A stretch of DNA of 64,000 bases from Achromobacter sp. AONIH1 (GTDB lineage Bacteria; Pseudomonadota; Gammaproteobacteria; Burkholderiales; Burkholderiaceae_B): positions 6,584,944 through 6,648,943 of the forward strand of contig NZ_CP026124.1 of assembly GCF_002902905.1 (NCBI RefSeq), written 5' to 3'. Position numbers and translations under genes: made by a program. The notes beneath the pieces were generated by a model. That model did no database searches and was not told the origin of the DNA. It worked only from the letters and a program-made list of their open reading frames with translations. Every line of letters begins with the position of its first letter. Positions within the stretch are counted from its first letter, which is position 1. Below, piece after piece: positions 33,367 through 41,666 of this stretch.

Positions 33367-34245
33367 TCAGGCGCCGGCGGACTGCGCCGCCACCACGCGG
33401 TTCTCGATATCGCCAATGCCTTCGATCCGCATGCGCACGACGTCGCCCGGCGCCAGGAACAGCGGCGGCTGGCGCGCGGCGCCGATGCCGGCCGGCGTGC
33501 CGGTGGCCAGCACATCGCCGGGCTCCAACGTCATGGCGCTGCTCAGCTCCTCGATCTGCTCGAAGATGTTGAAGCGCATCTCCGCCGTATTGCCGTCCTG
33601 CCGCAGCTCGCCGTTGACCCAGGTGCGGACTCGCAGCGCGTGCGGATCGGCGATCTCGTCGGCCGTGACCAGCCACGGCCCCAAGGGCCCCAGAGAATCG
33701 AATGATTTCGCCAGCGTGATGGTCGGGCTGCGGTGATGGCGCTCGCGGATGCTGGCGTCATTGCAGATGGTGTATCCGGCGATGTAATCGATGGCGTCGC
33801 GCGCCCGCACGTTGCGGCAGCGCCGGCCGATGACCACCGCCAGTTCCACCTCGTAATCCAGCGTCGACATGCCCGGGGGAATGACCAGCTCATCGAACGG
33901 TCCGGTGATGCAGGATGCCTGCTTGTTGAACCAGATCTGGTGTTCGCCGGCGCTGACGTTCAGATGGGCGATCTCCCGCAGATGCGAGGCATAGTTGCCG
34001 CCGATGGCCAGGAACGCCGACGGCCGCCGCAGCGGCGGCAGCAGCCGCACGGCGGACAGCGGCAGGCGCGCCGTGGCTTCTCGCGCCAACAGCGCCAGCA
34101 TGCGCCACGAGGTCCCCTGCCCCGGCAGCCAGTCCGCCAGATCGGCCGACAAGGCCGGCAGGCCCGCGGTGACGTCGATCACCGTGTCCGCCTCGACCAC
34201 GCCCAGGCGGTCCCGGCCGCCCTCTCGAAACATGGCAAGTTTCAT
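33367..34245 (-). CDS. Fumarylacetoacetate hydrolase family protein (second copy)
   Basis: The ATG at 34245 follows GGGGAG; the protein has 292 residues. The FAH fold starts near residue 75 (SAFLAIGGNYASHLREIA). Metal ligands are in DYEVELAVVIG (E-x-E) and in ICNDASIRERHH (Asp retained, unlike the copy at 1149-2003). The lysine signature LAKSFDSLGPLGPW and the closing TGTPAGIGAARQ are present. It likely hydrolyses an acylpyruvate-type ring-fission product in the P450-initiated pathway. It lies between the reductase and the deacetylase-fold gene on one transcript. Confidence 0.92.
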   Translation of the reverse strand: MKLAMFREGGRDRLGVVEADTVIDVTAGLPALSADLADWLPGQGTSWRMLALLAREATARLPLSAVRLLPPLRRPSAFLAIGGNYASHLREIAHLNVSAGEHQIWFNKQASCITGPFDELVIPPGMSTLDYEVELAVVIGRRCRNVRARDAIDYIAGYTICNDASIRERHHRSPTITLAKSFDSLGPLGPWLVTADEIADPHALRVRTWVNGELRQDGNTAEMRFNIFEQIEELSSAMTLEPGDVLATGTPAGIGAARQPPLFLAPGDVVRMRIEGIGDIENRVVAAQSAGA

Positions 34246-34329
34246 CCTATCTCCCCAGCATGTGATGGCGTGCGCCCGGCGGCAGGCCGGCGCGCGAACG
34301 CCCTGATGTTCAAAGCCACGGCCGCCGCC

Positions 34330-35319
34330 TCATAGATCCAGCGTGAGCAAGGCCGATTTCGCCCGCGAGACGCAGGGCAGGATGACGCCGTTGGATGCGC
34401 GTTCCGCCTCCGACAGCACGTCGTCGCGATGATCGGGAATGCCGTCGATGACCCGCGTCATGCACATGCCACAGACGCCCTGCTCGCAGGACAGCGGCAC
34501 ATCCACGCCGGCGCGGACGAGCGCGGCGGCGATCGAGCAATCCGGCGGCACCTCGACGCGCCGGCCGCTGCGCGCCGCCAGCACTTCGAATGCGCCCGCC
34601 GCCACGAAAGGCGCCGCCGGCGGACGGCTCGCGCCGAAACGTTCGTAGTGCAGACGGCCGGCCAGCGCATGCCGCTCGGCCAGCGTCACGGCATCGGCCA
34701 GCATCGCGTTCGGACCGCACAGATAGACGTGCTGGTCCGCGTCCAGGCCGGCGAACAGCCTGCCCAGGTCCAGCCGGCCGGCTGCCGGATCGTCGTCGAA
34801 GTGGTAGCGCACACGATGCCGGCAGGCGCCGGCGTCGAGCCGGTCCAGGAACGCGGCGGCGGCGCGGCTGCGCGCGCAGTAGTGCATCTGGAAATCCAGG
34901 TCGCGCCGCGCCAGGTGCTCCGCCATGGCGATGATGGGCGTGATGCCGATGCCGCCCGCGATCAGCACCACGCGCCGATGCTCGGGCGACAGGGCGAACA
35001 GATTGCGCGGGCCGCGCACCCGCAGGGGCGACCCGACGGCAAGCGTCTCGCACAGATAATGCGCGCCGCCATGCGCGGACGAGCGGTGGATGGCCAGCTG
35101 ATACCCCTCCCGCGCGTCGGGCGGATTGCATAGCGAATAGGCGCGCACGCCGCCCGGCACCTGCACTTCGATGTGATCGCCCGGCGCGATCTCGGGCAGC
35201 GGCGCGTCCTGCTCGCAGGTCAGCGTCACCGCGTAGATGTCGTCGGCGATCCGATCGCGCCGCGCCAGCCGCATCGGCCGCCAATCCGCCGTCGCGCGGC
35301 CAGGAACGCGCTCAGCCAT
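34330..35319 (-). CDS. Ferredoxin reductase of the phthalate-dioxygenase-reductase type
   Basis: The 329-residue protein has three modules: a flavin domain (RAYSLCNPPDAREGYQLAI), an NAD-binding domain (VVLIAGGIGITPIIAMAEHL; HVYLCGPNAML) and a C-terminal plant-type [2Fe-2S] domain (PLSCEQGVCGMCMTRV with a later Cys in VILPCVSRAK). This order is that of VanB/phthalate reductases. It would pass electrons from NAD(P)H to the P450, directly or through the small ferredoxin encoded upstream, which overlaps it by eight bases. Confidence 0.93.
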   Translation of the reverse strand: MAERVPGRATADWRPMRLARRDRIADDIYAVTLTCEQDAPLPEIAPGDHIEVQVPGGVRAYSLCNPPDAREGYQLAIHRSSAHGGAHYLCETLAVGSPLRVRGPRNLFALSPEHRRVVLIAGGIGITPIIAMAEHLARRDLDFQMHYCARSRAAAAFLDRLDAGACRHRVRYHFDDDPAAGRLDLGRLFAGLDADQHVYLCGPNAMLADAVTLAERHALAGRLHYERFGASRPPAAPFVAAGAFEVLAARSGRRVEVPPDCSIAAALVRAGVDVPLSCEQGVCGMCMTRVIDGIPDHRDDVLSEAERASNGVILPCVSRAKSALLTLDL

Positions 35320-35545
35320 GCGATGCCCGCGCCTGGTCTTCGAAAGCGACTACGTGGATGGCCTGTGTCGGACACTCGCTGGCGGCCTGCGCGATCTCGG
35401 CCGCGTAGTCCTCCAGCGGCGCGCCGGGCACGATCCGGGTCCGGTTGCTGTCGTAGTCAAGCGCGAAGACTTGGGGGCACAGGGCCGCGCAGTTGCCGAA
35501 GCCGCAGCACATGCCGCTCAGGATTTGGACAGTGAGTTGACTCAT
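35312..35545 (-). CDS. Small P450-type ferredoxin
   Basis: The ATG at 35545 gives 77 residues; a GTG at 35551, directly after the P450 stop, is an alternative start. The cluster motif is GMCCGFGNCAALCPQVF, then SECPTQAI near residue 60. This is the C-x5-C...C-P pattern of single-cluster ferredoxins that accompany P450s, with extra cysteines that could hold a fourth ligand. It acts as electron carrier between the overlapping reductase gene product and the P450. Confidence 0.9.
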   Translation of the reverse strand: MSQLTVQILSGMCCGFGNCAALCPQVFALDYDSNRTRIVPGAPLEDYAAEIAQAASECPTQAIHVVAFEDQARASHG

Positions 35546-35551
35546 GGCCAC

Positions 35552-36772
35552 TCAACCTTGCGGCGCGCGCAGCGCGACCGTCATGCGCAACAGCATCGGG
35601 AAGGTCAGGTCCGGCACGCGCTCGAAGCGCGTCTCCGTCAGGCGCATGCCGGGAAAGCGCTGGAAGATCGTGCGCAGCAGCACATCGCCTTCCAGCCGGG
35701 ACAACTGCGAGCCCAGGCAGAAATGGCCGCCGCCCGCGAAGGCCAGATGGCGGTTGTCGGGCCGGTCGATCTGGTAACGGTCGGCCTGCGGGAAGCGGGC
35801 CTCGTCCCGGCTCGCCGCATGCAGTCCCAGCAGCAGCCGCTTGCCCCGCGCGATGTCACGGCCGCCGACCGTAAGGGTCTCGGACGCATAGCGATGGATG
35901 AAATGCACGGGCGAGTCATAGCGCAGCGACTCCTCCCAGGCGTTGCGGGCCAGGTCGGGCTGCGCCATCAGGCGCGCCCGCTCGCCGTCATGGCTCAGCA
36001 GGGCCAGCACCGCGTTGGTCATCGCCACCTTGGTAGTGTGATAGCTGGCGACCAAAAAGCCGATCAGCGTGGTGACCAGCTCGGAGCGGGTCAGGCCGTT
36101 GTCGCCGCCTTCGGCGGCCATCAGCGCGCCGACGAAATCGTCCTCGGGCAGCTTGCCCCTGAGCGTGTCCAGCACATCATCCATGTACTCGTAATAGAAG
36201 GCCGCCGAGGCATCCGCCTCGGCCAGCCGTTCCGGCGTGATGTCCGATACGCTCAATACCGCGTTCAGGCCGTGCTGCCGCGCGAACAGCTCGCGGGCGT
36301 CGGACAGCGGCACGTGCAGCAGCCGACAGGCGATTTCCGCCGGCACCGGGTCGGCGAAGGCGGACACGAAGTCGATCTCGTCCTGCCCTTCCAGCCGGTC
36401 CAGGTGCTCGACGATGACCTTTTCCACCCAGCCGCGCATGTTGGCAACGGTCCTGGGATTGAACGCCGGGGTCACGATGCGGCGAATGCGCGTGTGATCC
36501 GGCGCGTCGATGTTCGGCAGCGACTCGCGGTAAAAGCGCGCGCCCGCGCCATTGCCGATACGCTCGGGAAACACGCCGGGCGCCTGCTGCACGGTCGCCA
36601 GCGGATTGCGCAGCACCTCGTCCACATCGCTGTAGCGCGTCAGGACGATGCAGTCCTCGCCATTGATGTCGATCTCGAAATGGGGAAAGTCGCTTTGCAG
36701 GCGACGGTAGGTCGGGTATCGGTCGGCAAGAAAAGCCGCGGACTTGAGGTCGGGGATGTCGGTAGGGCGCAT
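35552..36772 (-). CDS. Cytochrome P450 with unusual I-helix
   Basis: The ATG at 36772 gives 406 residues, a normal soluble bacterial P450. The E-x-x-R of the K helix is in WEESLRYDSPV, and the haem loop FAGGGHFCLGSQ places the cysteine ligand near residue 352. In the I helix (residues about 240-250) the usual A-G-x-[D/E]-T-T is replaced by ASYHTT, so the conserved acid is a histidine and the glycine a serine. This changes the proton relay used for oxygen activation. It opens the operon with a ferredoxin and a reductase, faces an AraC regulator, and probably hydroxylates a hydrophobic aromatic or terpenoid. The substrate is unknown. Confidence 0.95.
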   Translation of the reverse strand: MRPTDIPDLKSAAFLADRYPTYRRLQSDFPHFEIDINGEDCIVLTRYSDVDEVLRNPLATVQQAPGVFPERIGNGAGARFYRESLPNIDAPDHTRIRRIVTPAFNPRTVANMRGWVEKVIVEHLDRLEGQDEIDFVSAFADPVPAEIACRLLHVPLSDARELFARQHGLNAVLSVSDITPERLAEADASAAFYYEYMDDVLDTLRGKLPEDDFVGALMAAEGGDNGLTRSELVTTLIGFLVASYHTTKVAMTNAVLALLSHDGERARLMAQPDLARNAWEESLRYDSPVHFIHRYASETLTVGGRDIARGKRLLLGLHAASRDEARFPQADRYQIDRPDNRHLAFAGGGHFCLGSQLSRLEGDVLLRTIFQRFPGMRLTETRFERVPDLTFPMLLRMTVALRAPQG

Positions 36773-37061
36773 CGCATTCTTCTTGAAATGGGTGAACGAT
36801 CCGCCGTGCGCCTTGAGTCCCAGCCTGGTGTCTCCTGTGCTCGAAACGTCCGCACGTCGGTCTGGCGGGAGTATGGTTTCGCGCCCCCATGCGAAGGACT
36901 CGTTTCCTTGCGCGAAAGCACCACCGGGCGGATGCCGCCGGGGCGGCTGGGGGATACACGGATTGCGCGCGGCGGCCGGCGGTGTTTTCCTTCCCGCAGG
37001 GCGCCGCGAGTGGATATCGGTGCCGGATGACCCCGCCAGGCGGGATGGATGGAAGACCCGG
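36773..37061. promoter_or_regulatory. Divergent regulatory region between P450 operon and AraC gene
   Basis: This 289-base spacer separates two divergent starts and must contain both promoters and the AraC-protein binding sites. No strong palindrome or consensus promoter could be picked out by eye. The reading frames that cross it look like chance extensions of the two genes. Confidence 0.4.
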
Positions 37062-37991
37062 ATGGACCCGATAAGCGCCGCGCTGGACACTTGCCGCTTC
37101 GCCGAGATCGAGGCGGGCCAGGCGCAGTCAAGCAGCCCGTGGGCCGTGCACATGCCCGGCGGCGTCTGGCCGGTCTCGCTGTACGTGTTCACCGGCGCCG
37201 GCTGCAACCTGTACATGACCCGTTCGGGCCAGCAGAACACATTGCGCGACAAAAGCGTGTGCCTGATCCTGCGCGCCCAGGAACATATCGTCCAGGACGC
37301 GCTGCGCACCGCCCCCAACCAGCCGGTCGATCTGCGCAACCCGGCCAATGCCGACCGCTTCCGCACGCTCGCCTTCGGCGAGTCGCCCGATGCGGGCGTC
37401 ACGTCCACGTTCTACGTCGGCATGGCGCCGGCCAAGGGCGCGGGCGCCGCGCTGTTCGACGCGCTGCCCGACGTGCTGCAGCTGGACTTCGACGAGCTGC
37501 CCGCCTGGCTGTGCCGCGCGACCGAGGCCATCCGCGACGAGCTGACGCTGCGACGTCCGGGCTTCCGGTCCGTGGCGCTGCGCCAGGCCGAGCTGATCGT
37601 GATCCAGCTGATCCGGCATTACATCGCCGCGCACACGCCGCGCCTGCCGGCGTGGATCTCGCTGCCCGAGGATTCACGCGTGGCGCTGGCCTTGCGCGAA
37701 TTCCATCGCGACATCTCCCGGCCATGGACGCTGGACATGCTGGCCAGCGCCGCCGGCACCTCGCGCTCGCGCCTGATCGCCGCGGCGCAGCGCGAGCTGG
37801 GCGCGGGCATCTTCCACTACATGACCCGCATACGCATGCAGGAAGCCTCGCGGCTGCTGACCGACACCTCGATGGCGGTGGGCAGGATTGCCTGGCAGGT
37901 GGGCTACCAGTCCGAAGCGGCGTTCTCGATCGCGTTCAAGCGCTACAGCGGCGAGCCGCCCCGGCGGTTCCGCGAGGGCGCCAGGGCCTGA
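37062..37991 (+). CDS. AraC-family transcriptional regulator
   Basis: The ATG at 37062 has GGAAGA upstream and gives 309 residues. Residues about 10-160 form a cupin-like effector domain. Residues about 210-305 hold the double helix-turn-helix: WTLDMLASAAGTSRSRLIAAAQRELG, then MAVGRIAWQVGYQSEAAFSIAFKRYSGEPPRRFR, which matches the AraC signature. It is divergent from the P450 operon and most likely activates it in response to the substrate. Confidence 0.92.
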   Translation: MDPISAALDTCRFAEIEAGQAQSSSPWAVHMPGGVWPVSLYVFTGAGCNLYMTRSGQQNTLRDKSVCLILRAQEHIVQDALRTAPNQPVDLRNPANADRFRTLAFGESPDAGVTSTFYVGMAPAKGAGAALFDALPDVLQLDFDELPAWLCRATEAIRDELTLRRPGFRSVALRQAELIVIQLIRHYIAAHTPRLPAWISLPEDSRVALALREFHRDISRPWTLDMLASAAGTSRSRLIAAAQRELGAGIFHYMTRIRMQEASRLLTDTSMAVGRIAWQVGYQSEAAFSIAFKRYSGEPPRRFREGARA

Positions 37992-38310
37992 TGTCCGCGA
38001 CCGCCTTGAAATGATTTGTGCCATGCCTACCGCCAACGCGCGGTTCCGTGGTAGGGTCCGGCACAGCAGCGTCGGTCACGACGCGCTCGGCGCGTGCAGG
38101 GATCCGCGGGTGTTGGCGGAGGCGTCCATTTCCAACGGACGCCATCCATCCGGCGATAACGCGGTGCTGACCGTGCCGGCCGGCAACCATCCGGTACTTC
38201 AGCGCCTCGGCAATAACTCGCAGCAACTAGCAATCGGAGATGCGAAATCTTCCGATGAAGCAGGCCGTGGCGACGCCAGCCCCCCCACACTCTCTGATTC
38301 CTCCGAGACC
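37992..38310 (+). other. 319-base intergenic stretch upstream of sapC with a hairpin
   Basis: No convincing gene is present. At 38121-38143 GGCGTCC and GGACGCC pair around a nine-base loop rich in C and A. No T-run follows, so it is not a simple terminator for the AraC gene. It lies about 170 bases before the SapC start and could be part of a long 5' leader. Confidence 0.4.
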
Positions 38311-39069
38311 ATGACTACGCAGACTTCGCTCCCCCTGTTCTACGAACAACCCCGGCCCCTGGCCCCCGGCGCGCACGCCAACCTGTCGCTGGCCGGCAAT
38401 ACCGGCTTCGGCTACGCCGCCAAGACCAACGCCGTGCCGCTGGTGGCCACCGAGCTGCCGACCGCCTGCCGCCATTTCCCCATCGTCTTCACCGATGGCG
38501 ACCAGCCCACTCCTGTCGCGGTGCTGGGCGTGCGCGGCCAGGAAAACCTGTTCGTGGACGCGCAGGGCCAATGGCGCGCCGGCGCCTACATCCCGGCCTA
38601 CGTGCGCCGCTATCCCTTCATCTTCATGGAGAACGAGGACCGCAGCCAGTTCACGCTGTGCGTGGACGAGAAGGCCGCCTCGGTGGTCGAGGGCCGCGAC
38701 AACCCGTTCTTCGACGAAGCCGGCGAGCCCACCGACCTGGCGCGCAGCGCGCTGGAATTCTGCCGCGACTACCAGAACCAGCATGCCTACACGATGGAGT
38801 TCGCGCGCGCCCTGGCCGAGGCCGACCTGCTGGTCGAGAACCGCGCCGACATCACCCTGCCCGACGGCCAGCGCCTGGCCATGTCCGGCTTCAAGGTGAT
38901 CGACGAAGCCAAATTCAACAAGCTGCCGGACGAGGAATTCCTGCGCTGGCGCGCCAATGGCTGGCTGCCGCTGGTGTATTGCCACCTGCTGTCGATCAAT
39001 ACCTGGCCGGCGCTGATCAACCAGCTGCAACCCGCGGCCCAGGCCGAGGAAGCCGCCGCCGAGGCGTGA
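38311..39069 (+). CDS. sapC: SapC family protein
   Basis: The ATG at 38311 gives 252 residues. The sequence is typical of the SapC family: TGFGYAAKTNAVPLVATELPTACRHFPIVFT near the start, RRYPFIFMENEDRSQFTLCVDE in the middle and LSGFKVIDEAKFNKLPDEEFLRW-type segments at the end. The name comes from S-layer-associated proteins of Campylobacter, but the biochemical role in other bacteria is unknown. No signal peptide is present. The gene is monocistronic, with a strong terminator 18 bases after its stop. Confidence 0.9.
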   Translation: MTTQTSLPLFYEQPRPLAPGAHANLSLAGNTGFGYAAKTNAVPLVATELPTACRHFPIVFTDGDQPTPVAVLGVRGQENLFVDAQGQWRAGAYIPAYVRRYPFIFMENEDRSQFTLCVDEKAASVVEGRDNPFFDEAGEPTDLARSALEFCRDYQNQHAYTMEFARALAEADLLVENRADITLPDGQRLAMSGFKVIDEAKFNKLPDEEFLRWRANGWLPLVYCHLLSINTWPALINQLQPAAQAEEAAAEA

Positions 39070-39086
39070 CAGGCGAATCAGGACAA

Positions 39087-39114
39087 GGGCCGGCGATCAT
39101 GCCGGCCTTTTTTT
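39087..39114 (+). terminator. Rho-independent terminator after sapC
   Basis: GGCCGGC and GCCGGCC form a perfect stem around GATCAT, followed by seven T residues. This is a textbook intrinsic terminator for the plus strand. Confidence 0.92.
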
Positions 39115-39187
39115 CATGTGCACAACGTGAACGAGCCAGCCCCGGCCCGAGCCTGCGAGACCGGCCGGGTCCTGGCCTGCGCGCGCG

Positions 39188-39604
39188 TCACCCCCGGCGC
39201 TCGATGATCTGTCCGCCGCAGTTGGTGAAGCACTGGTCATAGGTCGAGCTGCATTGCAGCTCGCCGATGGGCTGGGAATGTTGCTGCGTATTGAGCAGCA
39301 CGCCATTGTTCGCGCCGCGCTGGCATGCCTTGCGGTCATCGGCCGAGGTCGCGCCCGCCAGGCAGGTGGCGAGCTGATTGCTGCGCGCCAGCTCCGTCGT
39401 GGCCGCCTGCTGCGCGCCGGTCTGGCTGACGCCGGCGCGGCAGGTCTGCCGGGCGACCTCGCAGGTGGCCAGGCACTGCCGGCCGGCCTCGCTGGCGGGC
39501 GGAACGTAATCGTAGGTGGTACAGCCGGCCAGCGCGATCGCCAGCAGCGCCGCGCAACACCGCGCGGCGGGGATGAGGAAGGGCGGGAAAGAGAGGGATG
39601 TCAT
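39188..39604 (-). CDS. Cysteine-rich lipoprotein
   Basis: This 138-residue protein has a signal ending LLAIALAGC, with lipidation expected at Cys28 followed by TT (outer-membrane sorting). The mature 110 residues carry eight further cysteines in a regular spread (RQCLATCEVARQTC; LATC; KACQ; LQCSSTYDQCFTNCGG), enough for four disulfides. No domain is recognised. It is convergent with sapC and not obviously part of an operon. Confidence 0.8.
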   Translation of the reverse strand: MTSLSFPPFLIPAARCCAALLAIALAGCTTYDYVPPASEAGRQCLATCEVARQTCRAGVSQTGAQQAATTELARSNQLATCLAGATSADDRKACQRGANNGVLLNTQQHSQPIGELQCSSTYDQCFTNCGGQIIERRG

Positions 39605-39824
39605 GCAGCGGTGATTTCACGAAAATGGTGTGGAGTCACAATCGTGCAGGCGCGCATCGCGGTCCGGGGCGGATCCGCTTCCCGTCACGCGGGCGCAGGC
39701 ACGGGCGTACTTGCCCGCGTATCACAGCATGGCGTGCGCCACGGCCTTGCGCTGCCGGGTAATGCATTGTGAAGACTTGTCCCGCCGCCGGCCACGATCT
39801 TCACGAACGCGGCGGGGCCCGCCC

Positions 39825-41354
39825 TCAAGCCGCCGGCTGCGTGGGAATCTGCAGCGCGGCCAGCTTCCGGTACAGGGTCGCCCGGCCAATGCCCAGCGCC
39901 CGAGCGGCGGCGCTCACCTGCCCTTGCGCGGCATCGAGCGCGTCCAGCAGGAGCTGCCGCTCGAACGTCCTCATGGCCTCGTCATAGCTCATGGAACCAC
40001 CGGCCGGCGCCGTCGCGGACACGGCGCTTGCCGTTGCGACGGCTCCCGCCGGCGTTGAAGCCGCCGTCGACGCTCGCCCCTCGCCCAGGAATCGCGCGAG
40101 CGCGCGGGCGTCGATGCGCGGCCCGTCCGAGAACATCACGGTACGCTCCAGCGTGTTGTGCAATTCCCGCACGTTGCCCGGCCAGCCATGCGCCTTGAGC
40201 AGGCGCAAGGCGGCCTCGTCCAGCTCCAGGTGGCCGGTATGGTGCTGGGCGCACAGCTTGTCCAACACGCTGTAGCTCAGCGTTTCGATGTCGGACAGCC
40301 GCTCGCGCAGCGCTGGCACCGGAATCGTCAGCACATTGAGCCGGTAGTACAGGTCGGCGCGGAACCGGCCCTGCGCCACCATGGCCGGCAGATCCATCGA
40401 GGTAGCCGCGATGATGCGCACATCGGCGTGCACCACCCGGTTCGAGCCCAGCGGCTCGAATTCCTTTTCCTGCAACGCGCGCAGCAGCTTGCCCTGCAGC
40501 GGCAATTGCAGGTCGCCGATTTCGTCCAGGAACAGCGTGCCGCCATGCGCCAGCTCGAACTTGCCGACGCGGCCCTTGCGGTCGGCGCCGGTGTAGGCGC
40601 CGGCCGCCGCGCCGAAGAACTCGACCTCCAGCAGGGTGTCCGGAATGGCGGCGACGTTAACGGTGACCAGCGGCTTGTCGGCGCGGCCGGAGGCGCCGTG
40701 GATCGCATGCGCCAGCAACTCCTTGCCCGTGCCGGTCTCGCCGAGCAGCAGCACCGGCGCGTCCAGCGGCGCCGCGCGGCGCGCCAGGCGCTTGACCTCC
40801 AGGCTGGCCGGACTGTTGCCGACGAAGCTGGAAAAGTTGTACTTGGCGCGGCGCGCCTGCGCCTGCGCCAGCGACTGGCGCGTGGCGATCAGTTCGGCCT
40901 GCAGGCGCGAATAATGGCTGAAGAGCGGCGTCAGCGCCTTGAGCTCGTCGAACAACGCGAAGCCCACCGCCCCGATCACATTGCCCCGCAGGTCGCTGAT
41001 CGGCAGGCGCGTGACCACCAGCGGGTCGCGCTCCGTCTCCATGATGTCGAGCAGGATGGGCTCGCCGGACGTGACGACCTCGCGCAGCAGGCTGTTGGGG
41101 ATGACTTCCTCGCAGTCCCTGCCGATGGCGTCCTGCGGGTCGGAGAAACCGAAGCGCGCCGCGTAGTGCTGGTTCATCCAGACGATGCGCGCGTCACGGT
41201 CGACCACCACCGTGCCTTCGCTCGACCGGTCCAGCATGTCGAACAGCGACCGCATGGTAAGCGCCCGCACGGATTCGTAGTCGGTCAGCAACTCATTGCC
41301 GGCGCGGGGCTCCACGCTGGATTCCATTTCGGCACGCATCGCGCTGTCAGGCAC
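39825..41354 (-). CDS. Sigma-54-dependent activator (PAS, AAA+, Fis HTH)
   Basis: A GTG at 41354 with GGGAG six bases upstream gives 509 residues. Residues about 38-140 form a PAS sensor ([22 protein letters not shown]). The AAA+ domain has Walker A ([19 protein letters not shown]), the sigma-54 contact loop as GAYTGA rather than GAFTGA, and Walker B ([11 protein letters not shown]). The C-terminus is a Fis-type HTH ([23 protein letters not shown]). It is divergent from the ketone-body operon, whose promoter is a clear sigma-54 site, so it is the expected activator. A small molecule sensed by the PAS domain, perhaps a hydroxy- or keto-acid, would be the signal. Confidence 0.93.
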   Translation of the reverse strand: MPDSAMRAEMESSVEPRAGNELLTDYESVRALTMRSLFDMLDRSSEGTVVVDRDARIVWMNQHYAARFGFSDPQDAIGRDCEEVIPNSLLREVVTSGEPILLDIMETERDPLVVTRLPISDLRGNVIGAVGFALFDELKALTPLFSHYSRLQAELIATRQSLAQAQARRAKYNFSSFVGNSPASLEVKRLARRAAPLDAPVLLLGETGTGKELLAHAIHGASGRADKPLVTVNVAAIPDTLLEVEFFGAAAGAYTGADRKGRVGKFELAHGGTLFLDEIGDLQLPLQGKLLRALQEKEFEPLGSNRVVHADVRIIAATSMDLPAMVAQGRFRADLYYRLNVLTIPVPALRERLSDIETLSYSVLDKLCAQHHTGHLELDEAALRLLKAHGWPGNVRELHNTLERTVMFSDGPRIDARALARFLGEGRASTAASTPAGAVATASAVSATAPAGGSMSYDEAMRTFERQLLLDALDAAQGQVSAAARALGIGRATLYRKLAALQIPTQPAA

Positions 41355-41369
41355 CGCTGTCTCCCGGTT

Positions 41370-41394
41370 TCTCTATATCGAGACGATCAGTCTC
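41370..41394. promoter_or_regulatory. Overlapping inverted repeats, candidate activator binding site
   Basis: Three half-sites lie in a row: TCTC at 41370, GAGAC at 41380 and GTCTC at 41390. They form two overlapping dyads (TCTC-n6-GAGA and GAGAC-n5-GTCTC). The cluster lies about 200 bases upstream of the sigma-54 promoter, an ordinary distance for an enhancer of a Fis-type activator. Confidence 0.5.
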
Positions 41395-41581
41395 ATTATT
41401 GATACAGCCTTGCGCGCCCGTGTCGCTCTCTGGTGAACAGCGAACAGGCACATTTTCGGGCATGGAGCTTGCGTCCACGTCCCGATATTGGGACGGATTG
41501 TACCCAGCGGCGCACGCGGAACCGGGCCTGCCACGCGCCAGGTCCTGGATTTACCGCAAGAAACCTCGCTTTTTCCCAAGC

Positions 41582-41597
41582 TGGCACGGCTTTTGCT
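41582..41597 (+). promoter_or_regulatory. Sigma-54 (-24/-12) promoter
   Basis: TGGCAC-GGCTT-TTGCT matches the sigma-54 consensus TGGCAC-N5-TTGCW exactly, with the invariant GG and GC correctly spaced. Transcription should begin roughly a dozen bases downstream, giving a leader of about 60 bases before the GntP start at 41667. The divergent activator gene fits. Confidence 0.9.
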
Positions 41598-41666
41598 ACA
41601 CGATGTAATCCGCCCCGCGCGGACGCTACACACAACAACGAGCTACACGGAACCATAGGAGACAGT

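Noticed and set aside
36744..37061. Extended N-terminus of the AraC regulator running into the P450 promoter region
   Set aside because: The AraC family length and a GGAAGA ribosome-binding site favour ATG 37062; the extension is not protein-like.
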